64,000 bases of DNA from Bacteroidota bacterium. GTDB lineage: Bacteria > Bacteroidota > Bacteroidia > Cytophagales > Cyclobacteriaceae. Within the stretch, counting starts at the first letter, position 1, and each line of letters opens with the position of its first letter. The DNA lies in the NCBI GenBank assembly GCA_018267215.1, contig JAFDYX010000029.1, positions 124,001-188,000 on the forward strand, read 5' to 3'. Below are positions 27,140-36,348 of the stretch, one piece after another. Both the position numbers and the translations under genes were made by a program. Below the pieces are notes generated by a model, which saw nothing but the letters and a program-made list of their open reading frames with translations, did not search any database and was not told the origin of the DNA.

Positions 27140-28590
27140 TCTCGAAGAGATTTTTAAAAAACTCATTGATCTACACGGTAGCCGGCTCCTTAAATCTGGC
27201 CAGCGCAGTCATCCTGCTTCCATTTTATATCAGCTATCTCTCGCCCTCTACATTGGGTGTGTTGTCTATCTACACCACATTTGCATTGCTGATACAGATT
27301 TTTGTAACCTATAGTTTCGATACGGCCGTTTACACCTACTATCACGAATTTAAAAAAGATACGCATCAACTAAACCGGTATCTCAGTTCGTCCTTCACGT
27401 TTGTGTTGTGTGCCGGACTGATCGTTGGAACAGTGCTCGCTCTGACAGGCGAATTGATTTTTGCAAATGTATTTTCCGGAAAATCAATTTCATTTTACCC
27501 TTACGGAATTTTGTCTGTGTTGTCGGGTATTTTTCAGGCAGTGGTGAAAGTGAACAGCAGCCGGCTGCAGACACAAGAGAAGGCGGTTTCATTTTTGTGG
27601 ATTAATCTGGTTTCTTTTTCTCTGACGGCTATCCTTACCATTGTAGGACTGCATGTTTTTCCCGACAGTTTGTTCGGGCCGATTGGTGGCAAGTTGGTGG
27701 CCATGGCTGTTACAGGCTTGTGGGTGTTGGCAATTGTTTACAAACAGCATGGCTTCCATTTCGATTTTCCTTTGATACGCTCCACACTTGGGTTCAATCA
27801 TCCTTCACTGCTGTATCAGGTGATGGTGTGGTTTAACGGATTTTATGATCGGATGCTGATGGCCGTGTATTTACCGCTAAGCCAGGTGGGTATTTACGAT
27901 TTTGTGGCCAAGTGCTTATCGGTTATCGAGTTTGCCTTGAGCGGGTTTTACAATTCTTTTTTTCCGAAGGTACTGGGCATTTTAGCATTACAAAAAGAAA
28001 AGAAAAGCACGATTGAAATTAACCGGTATTACAATGGGCTGACGGCCGTTACGTTGATTTTAGTTTCTGTTTGTATTTTTAGCTTCCCGGTGATTTTAAA
28101 AGTGGCGGTTGAGTATTTAGGGAAAACAAAATATTTAGAAGCGATACAATGGGTACCTTTTTTAGCGATTACCTATTTATTCCGCTCCATGCGGTTTTAT
28201 GTAGTGATGCCCTACTCAGCCTTGCAATATTTTAAACCCTTGCCGGTATTCTATCTCTTTATTGTGGCGGCTAAAATTTCTTCGATGGTGATACTTATTC
28301 CGCATTACGGAATTATGGGATTGGTGATCGCCACATGGATTGGCTATGTAGTAGAGATCAGCGTGCTGTATGCCGGCATCAGAAAACGATTTGTAATGAA
28401 TTTCAATTCTTGGAAACTGGTAGTAATTCCTTTGGTGATGACGGTTGCCATTTTATCTCTGGAGCCGATTGGGGGCAACTCTTTTCCTCTCCTCATTCAT
28501 GCATTCTATATTTTCTTGACAACAGTGATGCTGGCATGGGTGTATCGCCCTGAGTTAAAGAAACTGAAGATAGGAGAGATATTAAAATAG
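27136..28590 (+). CDS. Polysaccharide flippase, Wzx-like
   Basis: A 484-residue polytopic protein with about 12-14 spans, of the MOP/polysaccharide-biosynthesis family. It is expected to flip lipid-linked oligosaccharide across the inner membrane. Seen: the N-terminal FLKNSLIYTVAGSLNLASAVILLP helix pair, GVLSIYTTFALLIQIF, and paired helices through the C-terminus ending in a short basic tail. GTG start overlapping the previous stop by four bases implies coupling. The stop faces the methyltransferase stop 12 bases away. Confidence 0.9.
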   Translation: MISKRFLKNSLIYTVAGSLNLASAVILLPFYISYLSPSTLGVLSIYTTFALLIQIFVTYSFDTAVYTYYHEFKKDTHQLNRYLSSSFTFVLCAGLIVGTVLALTGELIFANVFSGKSISFYPYGILSVLSGIFQAVVKVNSSRLQTQEKAVSFLWINLVSFSLTAILTIVGLHVFPDSLFGPIGGKLVAMAVTGLWVLAIVYKQHGFHFDFPLIRSTLGFNHPSLLYQVMVWFNGFYDRMLMAVYLPLSQVGIYDFVAKCLSVIEFALSGFYNSFFPKVLGILALQKEKKSTIEINRYYNGLTAVTLILVSVCIFSFPVILKVAVEYLGKTKYLEAIQWVPFLAITYLFRSMRFYVVMPYSALQYFKPLPVFYLFIVAAKISSMVILIPHYGIMGLVIATWIGYVVEISVLYAGIRKRFVMNFNSWKLVVIPLVMTVAILSLEPIGGNSFPLLIHAFYIFLTTVMLAWVYRPELKKLKIGEILK

Positions 28591-28602
28591 AAGAGGATAG
28601 AA

Positions 28603-29340
28603 TTACCTCAACTTTCCGATAGCCACGATAGACGAGGCATACTGAAATCCATATTTGGGTTGCCCGCCAAAAATTTTTATGATCTTCTGTTTTATCAGAC
28701 TATGGATGGGAAGTTTAATACGGTTAGCAAAAAGTAATTCATCCAACTCAATGCCGGCATGGTGCATCACCTTGGCGATGGTGTAGGGAGTAAACCAATA
28801 GCGGTGGTCAGTGTTGATGACTTCTGTAGAGTTTGCAGCAAAACCCATAATACGCAGGCTCATCACATTTGGTACGGTGATAACGATTTTGTGAATAGAT
28901 GAGCTGTATTTTTTTTTGATTTCGCTCAGGTAATGTACAGGGTTATTAATGTGTTCCAGCAATTCACCGAGCACAGCATAGTCCCACGACTCAGCAGTTA
29001 TTTCAGGAATCGGCTCGCCCGTCATATCGCGCAAGATCACGTTAGTTACACCATATTTTTCTTGCACATAAGCCAATGTTTCTCTTTCAATATCTATGCC
29101 TAAACATTTTTTTGAATGTTTGGTTATTTCCTGATGAAGCCACTTCCCGGCTTTTACTTTTTGTTCGATTAGCGGAAGATGATCCAAGCAACCCAAGTGA
29201 ATGACCTTTTTGTCTTTGGCAATTTCGGTAATGAGCCGGATACGATCAGGAATAGTTTCGTAGTATGGATAGTGAATGTGCAAGGCATTCGAAAATTTTT
29301 CGCCCCGCAGGTATGGAAGAGTTGACTGATCTAATTTCAA
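28603..29340 (-). CDS. SAM-dependent methyltransferase
   Basis: A 245-residue class I methyltransferase. The SAM site is KKVIHLGCLDHLP, the acidic strand CLGIDIERETLAYVQE is followed by LRDMTGEPIP, and AVLGELLEHINNPVHYL follows as post-motif. The C-terminal part carries TDHRYWFTPYTIAKVM, common in methyltransferases of glycan loci. Last gene of a five-gene minus-strand operon; probably methylates a sugar or lipid carrier (inference). Confidence 0.87.
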   Translation of the reverse strand: MKLDQSTLPYLRGEKFSNALHIHYPYYETIPDRIRLITEIAKDKKVIHLGCLDHLPLIEQKVKAGKWLHQEITKHSKKCLGIDIERETLAYVQEKYGVTNVILRDMTGEPIPEITAESWDYAVLGELLEHINNPVHYLSEIKKKYSSSIHKIVITVPNVMSLRIMGFAANSTEVINTDHRYWFTPYTIAKVMHHAGIELDELLFANRIKLPIHSLIKQKIIKIFGGQPKYGFQYASSIVAIGKLR

Positions 29341-29344
29341 AGTA

Positions 29345-30592
29345 TTACAGATTTAAAAGTTTGGCTGAAAATGTAGCGTAATTTTTTGAGCTATTGTAAT
29401 GATCGTCCCAATTCTGTCGGGCAAGAGAGCGCATTTTTTCTTTTTCGTTTGGAGATAACGTCAGTAAATGAACAATAGCCTCAGCTATTTCGACAGGGTT
29501 TCCGACTTGCGAAACAAGCATCCCGACACGATCGGAAATAATTTCTGCGTTTCCGCCTACGTTGGTTGCCACACAGGGTATTCCGAACGACTGTGTCTCC
29601 ATGATAGATACAGGGATGCCCTCCGAGAAACTGGTATTTAAAAAAAGATCAACGTATTGGTGTTCATAAAAATCATACAATGCCTGATTGGTTACCGCAC
29701 CCTTCCATTCATATCGGTAGCCGGTTAATTTTTTTTCGGCTAATGCTTGCAGTTGCTCTCGCAAAGGGCCATCGCCAAAATGAATCCAGCGAATGGGTAA
29801 ACCGGTGAGGGCAATAGACTCAATGATAAGGTGCAGTCTTTTTATTTCTTTCATAGACGAGCAACTGACTACCACTAATTCGTCAACTTGATTTTTAACA
29901 GGCAGTCGGTTAGGTGGGCGTGTGCCTAACCTTGTTACTTCAATTTTTGAGTGTAGTGATGTGTCTAAAATTTCCTGAAGAACCTGAGCGCCTAAATTTG
30001 ATGTGGGATAGATTCTATCCAGCCCCGCTGCAGTCACTTGCCGGAACGATAAATACGAATGAGGGTGGAGGTCTTGGTACAGGTCGCCACCGTGTACGCG
30101 TGTCACGCGCTGGATGTTTGTTTTGTTAACCTTCGCCAAAGTGGTAGCCAATGCGGAAGCATTAAACCAGTAGGAGTAGAGCACGACTGTTCCGGTTAGC
30201 TGATGCTTTTTAATTTCATCTTCAATATGCTTTGAGGTTAACAAGGCTTTCAATAGATCGTGCAGCATGGTGCTAACCATACCTGACCTGATTGATTTAT
30301 TTTTGGATCGCAAATAGCTCAGTTCGTTCAGCAAGCAAGAGAAGGAAGTGTTAATCCGAGTAACAAATAGCCAAAGAGAAAATATTTTTTCAGCTAAACT
30401 GCTTTTTAAATTGATGTGTGAAATAAAAAAATTAGGTGCGACAAAACGGCTGGCGGTTACAGCAGGTGCTTTGGTGATAACCACCACCTTACTGAACGAT
30501 TGCACCAGCCAGGGTACTTCACTCTCCAAAAAAGTTTCGCCCGATCCATACGGAAAGTGGTTGGTAAGGATCACTAAGTTTTTGCCGCTCAC
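29345..30592 (-). CDS. Glycosyltransferase, GT4-like
   Basis: A 415-residue GT-B enzyme. The Rossmann donor domain is clear: VVSCSSMKEIKRLHLIIESI, IHFGDGPLREQL, a WKGAVTNQALYDFY segment and the E-x7-E-like region FSEGIPVSIMETQSFGIPCV. GTG start overlapping the stop of the upstream glycosyltransferase (GTGA), and four bases before the methyltransferase. Substrate unknown. Confidence 0.9.
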   Translation of the reverse strand: MSGKNLVILTNHFPYGSGETFLESEVPWLVQSFSKVVVITKAPAVTASRFVAPNFFISHINLKSSLAEKIFSLWLFVTRINTSFSCLLNELSYLRSKNKSIRSGMVSTMLHDLLKALLTSKHIEDEIKKHQLTGTVVLYSYWFNASALATTLAKVNKTNIQRVTRVHGGDLYQDLHPHSYLSFRQVTAAGLDRIYPTSNLGAQVLQEILDTSLHSKIEVTRLGTRPPNRLPVKNQVDELVVVSCSSMKEIKRLHLIIESIALTGLPIRWIHFGDGPLREQLQALAEKKLTGYRYEWKGAVTNQALYDFYEHQYVDLFLNTSFSEGIPVSIMETQSFGIPCVATNVGGNAEIISDRVGMLVSQVGNPVEIAEAIVHLLTLSPNEKEKMRSLARQNWDDHYNSSKNYATFSAKLLNL

Positions 30593-31719
30593 AAACGATG
30601 AATGATTTCGTTAAAAGCTACTTCATTTTTTTCTGCATTAAACTCGCTGGCTGCCGGGCCGCATTTTTTTTTCAAGTCGCTGATCTGATCTGCGCTAAGT
30701 TGCTTAATTTTTTCGGCTAATTTTTTTGGATTGAAGTCACCGGAAACAACGCCCATCGAATACTGCTCAATAATTTTTTTCATTTCCGGAATGGGACCAA
30801 TAGCCTGTGCAATACGCGCCTGAATACATTCAAAAAACTTGTTGGGAAGCGTATTGGCATAATTAAAATTAATGGGAGGAATCAGTGTAATGCCGATGTC
30901 GTATTGATTGAGTGTGTTGATCAGTTCGGCATGGGGCACTGGTTTTGCAAACCGGATGTGGTTATTTTTTTTAGCTAACTCCTTTAGCTTTTCTAAATAA
31001 ATAATATTCGATCGGTGTGCGGGTTTTACCAAATACAAATCAAGCGTGTAGCGGTTGTCCAGATGATCCATCATCTCAAACATCAGCTCCAACTTACGCG
31101 ATGGGGTGGCAATACCCTGATGTACTAACTTAATGTGGTTGGGGTCTGTTTTTCTTGGCTCGATGTTGTAGTAGGCGCAAGCATTGGTAATAACTGTTGG
31201 TTTTACCCCATAATTTTTTTCGTACTCGTCTGCAATGCCTTGCCCGATGGTGATCATGGTATCTACCTTCGGTATAAATTTTCGGCAGAGGTATTCATTG
31301 AAACCCTGAAAAAAAATACGCCATACCAGTTTATCTTCAAACTGCCTCGGTGAGTATTCGTGGGCATCGAACATAATTTTGGCTGAGCCTTTGTAGTGAA
31401 AGGCCAGCGGAAGTGTTTCTATATCATTCGATAAGATTATATCAAACTGACGGTCAAGATTCAGTTTGTAACCGTACAGATAGCGGTAGGCCAGCAAGTA
31501 GAGGCGGGAGAATAGCAACGCACTAGAAATAATTTTTTTTATCAGATTAAGTTTGAGCGGCTTTATCTTAATTAGTTGCACGCCTTCATAGGCTTCGGCA
31601 TCATGGCAAACTAGTGTGATGTGGTGCCCCGCCTGGCGCAAAAAGTTGACGTGGCGTTTTACCCGGGCATCCATTTTTAAGTTGCTGAAAGAAATAACTA
31701 AAATATTCAATGAAGTCAT
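30589..31719 (-). CDS. Glycosyltransferase, GT4-like
   Basis: A 376-residue GT-B enzyme. N-terminal LNILVISFSNLKMDARVKRH resembles the acceptor domain of capsule and LPS glycosyltransferases; the donor domain has VHQGIATPSRKLELMFEMMD and the acidic loop GITLIPPINFNYANTLPNKF. The ATG at the start used here lies one base beyond the preceding gene's stop; an ATG eight codons upstream would overlap that gene. Third gene of the minus-strand operon. Confidence 0.88.
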   Translation of the reverse strand: MTSLNILVISFSNLKMDARVKRHVNFLRQAGHHITLVCHDAEAYEGVQLIKIKPLKLNLIKKIISSALLFSRLYLLAYRYLYGYKLNLDRQFDIILSNDIETLPLAFHYKGSAKIMFDAHEYSPRQFEDKLVWRIFFQGFNEYLCRKFIPKVDTMITIGQGIADEYEKNYGVKPTVITNACAYYNIEPRKTDPNHIKLVHQGIATPSRKLELMFEMMDHLDNRYTLDLYLVKPAHRSNIIYLEKLKELAKKNNHIRFAKPVPHAELINTLNQYDIGITLIPPINFNYANTLPNKFFECIQARIAQAIGPIPEMKKIIEQYSMGVVSGDFNPKKLAEKIKQLSADQISDLKKKCGPAASEFNAEKNEVAFNEIIHRL

Positions 31720-31720
31720 G

Positions 31721-32674
31721 TTATCGGCCTGATGTGAGTGCAAAGTAAAGTTTGAGCAAGAATGAGTTGGTTTTATAGATTTGAAAATAGGGCATTTGTT
31801 TGGCTCCGAATGATCTGCGTACCGGCTCTACCGACTCCAGCATGCTCCCTAAGAAATCAAATGTGCTCAACTGCAATTCGTTTTTTGTAAACTCAATCGC
31901 TTTCCAAATCAACAAAATACCCGCGCCACTGTTGCGCAAGGCCGGGTCTTCGCCCACCATGTGCACATAAGCCGACTGATGATCCCAACTCAGATAAAGA
32001 GCCGAATGGATTTTATTGTCTTTGTCGGTGGCATAGAATATTTTCCGTTGATTGCGTTGCGCGAGAGCGTTATCAATTTTTTTAAGAAAATCGAATGTTA
32101 CAGGTGGTTTAATTTTTTGTCGCTCGAAAGTCATGCAGAAGAGTGTGTAAAAATCTTCCAATTCTTTCTTATCAGTAACAGAAACCAACTCCGCGGCCTT
32201 CCTGATTTTGCCGCGCACACTGCTTTTCAATTCATCGAATACTGTTTCCAGGTTGTCTAACTCTAACACGTAAGTGTAGCGAGTTGTTTGTTCAAATTTT
32301 TTCCAATACAAAGGAAGCCAGTTAGTGACTGAGTAGTGAAAGTTTTGCCGAAAAAATGAAAAGGCAGGAAGCTGTGCCGTTAGTTGTTCGAGCACTTCCA
32401 TTTCGTAGCTCAGGCGCGAAACATACTTTTGATCGGGCGGATAGTCTATAACAGAGCCTAAAAAACTTGTGAGCTTGGGCATGTTGATTAACCGAAGCCC
32501 CATTTTTTTGTCGAGACGATAGGGGAGCGCTGCTGTAATTTCTTCGCCTGAGCTAACTAGCGCTACATCCCAATTTTCGCCACACACCGCATCGAGCCAC
32601 CAGTCGTTAAGGAACAGGGGTACTTTTTTTGTTTGACAAAATTGGCGATAGCGGCTTTTGTTAGTCGTATCCAT
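31721..32674 (-). CDS. GNAT/FemAB-type acyltransferase
   Basis: A 317-residue protein with two GNAT-like halves, of the BioF2/FemAB type found in cell-envelope polysaccharide loci. Visible: FLNDWWLDAVCGENWDVALV, RGKIRKAAELV, KIFYATDKDNKIHSALYLSW and the acetyl-CoA-type segment DPALRNSGAGILLIWKAIEF, followed by TFDFLGSM. It probably transfers an acyl or aminoacyl group to a sugar. Its start overlaps the upstream stop by one base (TAATG). Confidence 0.82.
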   Translation of the reverse strand: MDTTNKSRYRQFCQTKKVPLFLNDWWLDAVCGENWDVALVSSGEEITAALPYRLDKKMGLRLINMPKLTSFLGSVIDYPPDQKYVSRLSYEMEVLEQLTAQLPAFSFFRQNFHYSVTNWLPLYWKKFEQTTRYTYVLELDNLETVFDELKSSVRGKIRKAAELVSVTDKKELEDFYTLFCMTFERQKIKPPVTFDFLKKIDNALAQRNQRKIFYATDKDNKIHSALYLSWDHQSAYVHMVGEDPALRNSGAGILLIWKAIEFTKNELQLSTFDFLGSMLESVEPVRRSFGAKQMPYFQIYKTNSFLLKLYFALTSGR

Positions 32675-33246
32675 TATATCTGTGGCGGCAAAGATTTGAC
32701 GAAACGAACCCCAAAGAAAACCATTAAATGAATACGTTCAATTTCTATAAAGCCACTTTTTTTTATACTTCGGATGGAAGCAGTATTTTCAAGGCTGGCG
32801 CAGATCAGGATTTTTTTAAGGGCAAACTGCCGCCCGATGTGGCTGAGTACAGCCGTAAAAATATTTTTTCCTCGGGCCTGCGAGGAGGTTTCACAATAGT
32901 GAATAAATATTTCAGTACCTGAAAGTTTTTTATGAAGCAAGGGATGGATGGCAGCCTTAGCCGGTCCTGGAAGTGCCCACGACCGGTGTACACACCGGCC
33001 ATCGAGATATCCGTAGAACCCGAAGTTTCCCTGTGTCATCAAAGTTTGAAATTGATGTAGCTGAAAATCATTTTGAAAAGTACTGGCATCAAGAACATTT
33101 CGGTCTGTTACTGGCTGGATGGATAATCCTACCACTTCTACTGGCGCAGGCTGTTTCATTTCAAACAGCACCACAATTTCGTTAGAAAAAATTCTCTTCC
33201 AGATAGCAAAATAAAATTTCCGAACGATTGACTTAAAAAACGACAT
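32674..33246 (-). CDS. GNAT-family N-acetyltransferase
   Basis: A 190-residue GNAT protein with an N-terminal basic hydrophobic leader (MSFFKSIVRKFYFAIWKRIF). The acetyl-CoA strand and loop are seen in IFIHYCETSSQARGKNIFTA, followed by ICASLENTASIRSIKKSGFI, both GNAT hallmarks. First gene of a five-gene operon ending in the methyltransferase. An in-frame upstream ATG (33294) adds 16 residues without family support. Likely a sugar or lipid-carrier acetyltransferase. Confidence 0.82.
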   Translation of the reverse strand: MSFFKSIVRKFYFAIWKRIFSNEIVVLFEMKQPAPVEVVGLSIQPVTDRNVLDASTFQNDFQLHQFQTLMTQGNFGFYGYLDGRCVHRSWALPGPAKAAIHPLLHKKLSGTEIFIHYCETSSQARGKNIFTAVLSHIGRQFALKKILICASLENTASIRSIKKSGFIEIERIHLMVFFGVRFVKSLPPQI

Positions 33247-33353
33247 GACGATGGAATGTACTAATGTTTGTTGTCTGGGTTGATTGTTTTGCAACCGCGC
33301 AAAGGTAATTTAATAATAGTTGTGAACAGCCCCTGCTTTTATCCTTACAAAAA

Positions 33354-33956
33354 CTACCGACTGGTTTTGGTAGATTGCTTCGCCCGCAAAGTCATGATCT
33401 TCTGCGGGTTTTCTTTTAAAAAGCCTTCCCACGATTTTGTTTTGGAGTGAAGTGTGCCCTGCTGATAATGATGGCATACGGCCACCGCCAAAGCATCTGT
33501 GGAGTCGAATAATTTAGGCAACTCTTTAATGGTAAATACCTGCATCAGCATACGGGCTACCTGCTCTTTGCTGGCGTTGCCGTTTCCGGTTACCGATTGC
33601 TTTACTTTTTTGGGAGCATATTCCGTAATCGGAATTTCGCGGTGCAGTGCTGCCGACATGGCCACGCCCTGTGCGCGCCCCAATTTTAACATAGACTGTA
33701 CATTCTTGCCGAAAAAGGGGGCTTCTAAAGCTACCTCATCAGGCTTGTATTCATCTACTAATGCCAGCACCCGCTCAAATATTTTTTTCAACTTTAAAGC
33801 ATGCTCGCCCTGCTTGCCCAAGTTGATGACTCCAAACTGGTTGAGGGTGATGTGCCCGCCACGCACCGTAATAATACCATAACCCATGATGTTCGTGCCG
33901 GGGTCGAGCCCGAGGATCACCTTTTCCTTCACTGTTTTTTTCTCAACTTTGCTCAC
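33354..33956 (-). CDS. ruvC: Holliday junction resolvase RuvC
   Basis: Endonuclease that cuts four-way junctions during recombination. At 200 residues, slightly long through a basic C-terminal tail. Catalytic acids lie in ILGLDPGTNIMGYG, VALEAPFFGKN and DSTDALAVAVCHHY. The ARMLMQ segment after GNGNASKEQV is typical. ruvA and ruvB are not nearby. It is divergent from a GT2 gene with only 26 bases between the start codons. Confidence 0.96.
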   Translation of the reverse strand: MSKVEKKTVKEKVILGLDPGTNIMGYGIITVRGGHITLNQFGVINLGKQGEHALKLKKIFERVLALVDEYKPDEVALEAPFFGKNVQSMLKLGRAQGVAMSAALHREIPITEYAPKKVKQSVTGNGNASKEQVARMLMQVFTIKELPKLFDSTDALAVAVCHHYQQGTLHSKTKSWEGFLKENPQKIMTLRAKQSTKTSR

Positions 33957-33982
33957 GGTTCAAACTTACACATTACGCTTCA

Positions 33983-35080
33983 ATGGTTATTTATTTTTTG
34001 GTCTTATTAGGATTATATTTTTTGTTGCTGCTGTGGTTGCTTATCGGTTGGAAGAGATCTTTTGAAAACCAAGCTGTGACCGAAAGTAATAAATTGCAAT
34101 TTATTTCTGTTGTTGTTGCCGTTCGAAACGAGCAACACAACATAAAGCGGCTGGCATCCGGCCTTTTACAACAACGATACGATAGACGATATTTTGAAAT
34201 TATTTTAGTGGATGATCATTCTGCCGATAAAACGATTGAATCAGCCGGCCATCTTTTGAAAGATTTTTCAAACCTGACTTTCTTGATTTTGTCGTCTAAG
34301 GTATCGGGAAAGAAAGCCGCGCTCAGCGCGGGCATAGCGGCAGCCCAAGGCACGATCATAGCAACCACAGATGCCGACTGCCTGTTGCCTGTGGACTGGC
34401 TTCAGCAAATCAATTTTACTTTTACTAATGAGCGATGTCGGATGGCTATTGGCCCGGTGTCGTTACAGGCAACAGGTTTTTTTTCACAGATGCAGGCGCA
34501 GGAATTTGCCGGTGTGATGGCCGTTACTTTTGGCACGCTCGGCTGGCGAAAGCCCTTGCTTTGCAATGGTGCCAACTTGGCTTATAGAAAGCAGGCTTTC
34601 GTAGAAGTAAATGGCTACGAGGGCAATGAACATATTGCCTCTGGCGATGACGAATTTTTGATGCGGAAGATTCAGGAACGCTATCCTGACTCTATTCATT
34701 TATTAAATACCTTGGTAAGGACACAACCATCGCCCACAGTAAAAGATTTCTTTAGGCAGCGGATCCGTTGGGCAGGCAAATGGAAGGCAAACTCATCGTG
34801 GCCGGCTCGCTTGCTGGCGCTGTTTATTTTTGCTGTGCAGGTTTCATGGATTGTTTTTTTGTTTTGTTATCCGGCTATTTCAATTTATTTATTTGGAAGT
34901 GGGATAGTTGTTAAACTTTTTTTGGATGCATGGTATCTTAACACCGTAGCAGCCCGCCTTCAGGTTGCCATGTCTATTTTTCCATTCTTGGTTTTGCAAT
35001 TTTTTTATCCATTTTACGTTGTAGGAGTCGGTATTTTATCGCTTTGGAAAAAAGCCGAATGGAAGGGACGAACAGTATAG
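33983..35080 (+). CDS. Membrane glycosyltransferase, GT2
   Basis: A 365-residue processive-type family 2 glycosyltransferase with one N-terminal span and about three C-terminal spans. Motifs: SVVVAVRNEQHNIKRL, the acidic pair in IILVDDHSADKT, the DxD in ATTDADCLLP, the GDDEFLM catalytic acid and QRIRWAGKW (QxxRW). It should build or extend a polysaccharide at the inner membrane. The start codons of ruvC and this gene are 26 bases apart, so regulation may be shared. Confidence 0.93.
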   Translation: MVIYFLVLLGLYFLLLLWLLIGWKRSFENQAVTESNKLQFISVVVAVRNEQHNIKRLASGLLQQRYDRRYFEIILVDDHSADKTIESAGHLLKDFSNLTFLILSSKVSGKKAALSAGIAAAQGTIIATTDADCLLPVDWLQQINFTFTNERCRMAIGPVSLQATGFFSQMQAQEFAGVMAVTFGTLGWRKPLLCNGANLAYRKQAFVEVNGYEGNEHIASGDDEFLMRKIQERYPDSIHLLNTLVRTQPSPTVKDFFRQRIRWAGKWKANSSWPARLLALFIFAVQVSWIVFLFCYPAISIYLFGSGIVVKLFLDAWYLNTVAARLQVAMSIFPFLVLQFFYPFYVVGVGILSLWKKAEWKGRTV

Positions 35081-35100
35081 GTACGAATGATTGTATTTCT

Positions 35101-35108
35101 TATTTTTG
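35101..35108 (+). promoter_or_regulatory. -7 box immediately before the PP2C gene
   Basis: TATTTTTG matches TAnnTTTG and ends exactly four bases before the ATG of the phosphatase, suggesting a leaderless transcript. No TTTG lies at the expected -33 position. Confidence 0.5.
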
Positions 35109-35112
35109 ATCA

Positions 35113-36336
35113 ATGAAAATTGAAAGCGAAGTTGATTATAAAAAACTCATCGAACGCAAGGAATTAGAGTTGGGCGCCCTGTTGGAGATCACGCAGGCCA
35201 TCAACAATAATCTTCCGGAAGAATCGCTTTACAAAATCTTCAATTTTACGTTGCGCTCTCAGTTGCAAATTAAAAAACTGGCATTGTTTGTCTTCGATCA
35301 GATTTGGTCGTGCAAGGTCAGCTTCGGGGCAACAAAAAATTTAGCCAGAACCAAACTGGACGATCGGATGAAGTTGATCAAGAATATGCACCGCATGGAA
35401 GAGTTCTCTAACTGCGAGTTTGATGAATTTGATCTGGTGATTCCGATTTCGCACAAGTCGGAAACACTTGCCTTAATTTTTGTGGGTGGGTTGGATTTCA
35501 GCGCCAATCAAAACGAAAGTGCCATCAAATTTATACAGGCACTCAGCAATATTATTGTGGTGGCCATCGAAAATAAAAAACTGGCGAGACAGCAATTAGA
35601 ACAGGAAGCATTTCGCAAAGAGTTAGAAATTGCCAGCGATGTGCAGCGTTTTTTGTTTCCTGAGAAACTTCCTAACACAGAAAAACTAAAAGTGGAAGCA
35701 AGTTATCTGCCGCACGATCGGGTGGGTGGAGATTATTACGATTACATTCCGATCAACGGAAACCAGTTTCTTATCTGCGTGGCCGATGTAAGCGGCAAGG
35801 GAATTCCGGCAGCGCTGATGATGAGCAACTTTCAGGCTTCGCTCCACACACTTTTGCGCCAGACGCCTAACCTGACAGAAATTGTAGAAGCATTGAATTA
35901 TCAAGTGTTGGATAGCGCAAAAGGAGAGAAGTTCATTACTTTTTTTGCGGCCATCTACGACTTGCGTCTCAAGACGATGGTCTATGTCAATGCCGGGCAC
36001 AACCCACCCATTTTATGCGATGACACAGGCATCCGGCTGCTGGAAGAAGGATCAACTGTATTGGGTGCGCTTCATCCTCTGCCGTTTATACGAGAGGGAT
36101 TTATTGAAAATATCGAACGTTTTACTTTGTTTACCTACACCGATGGCTTAACGGAAACCATCAACGAAGACAACCATGAGTTTGGGCTGCAAGCACTGGT
36201 AGATTATTTTAAAAGCAATGTAAAAAAAGACTTGAAGACAATCCATAACGACATCATCATCAACCTCGATACATTCAAAGGAAGAAACCCGTATCGAGAT
36301 GACATCACGATGCTTTCGTGCAGAGTTGAATCCTGA
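35113..36336 (+). CDS. GAF-SpoIIE (PP2C) serine/threonine phosphatase
   Basis: A 407-residue regulator. The N-terminal GAF-like sensor (about 20-165) is followed by a coiled linker with QVEFRKELEIA-type signalling helix (KELEIASDVQRFLFPEKLP). The C-terminal PP2C-type SpoIIE phosphatase has metal-site residues in GGDYYDY, VADVSGKGIPAALMM, YTDGLTE and RDDITML. Such proteins dephosphorylate anti-sigma-factor antagonists, but no STAS or anti-sigma kinase gene is nearby, so the partner is unknown. The deacetylase gene follows 12 bases later. Confidence 0.93.
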   Translation: MKIESEVDYKKLIERKELELGALLEITQAINNNLPEESLYKIFNFTLRSQLQIKKLALFVFDQIWSCKVSFGATKNLARTKLDDRMKLIKNMHRMEEFSNCEFDEFDLVIPISHKSETLALIFVGGLDFSANQNESAIKFIQALSNIIVVAIENKKLARQQLEQEAFRKELEIASDVQRFLFPEKLPNTEKLKVEASYLPHDRVGGDYYDYIPINGNQFLICVADVSGKGIPAALMMSNFQASLHTLLRQTPNLTEIVEALNYQVLDSAKGEKFITFFAAIYDLRLKTMVYVNAGHNPPILCDDTGIRLLEEGSTVLGALHPLPFIREGFIENIERFTLFTYTDGLTETINEDNHEFGLQALVDYFKSNVKKDLKTIHNDIIINLDTFKGRNPYRDDITMLSCRVES

Positions 36337-36348
36337 ATTTTTTAAATT

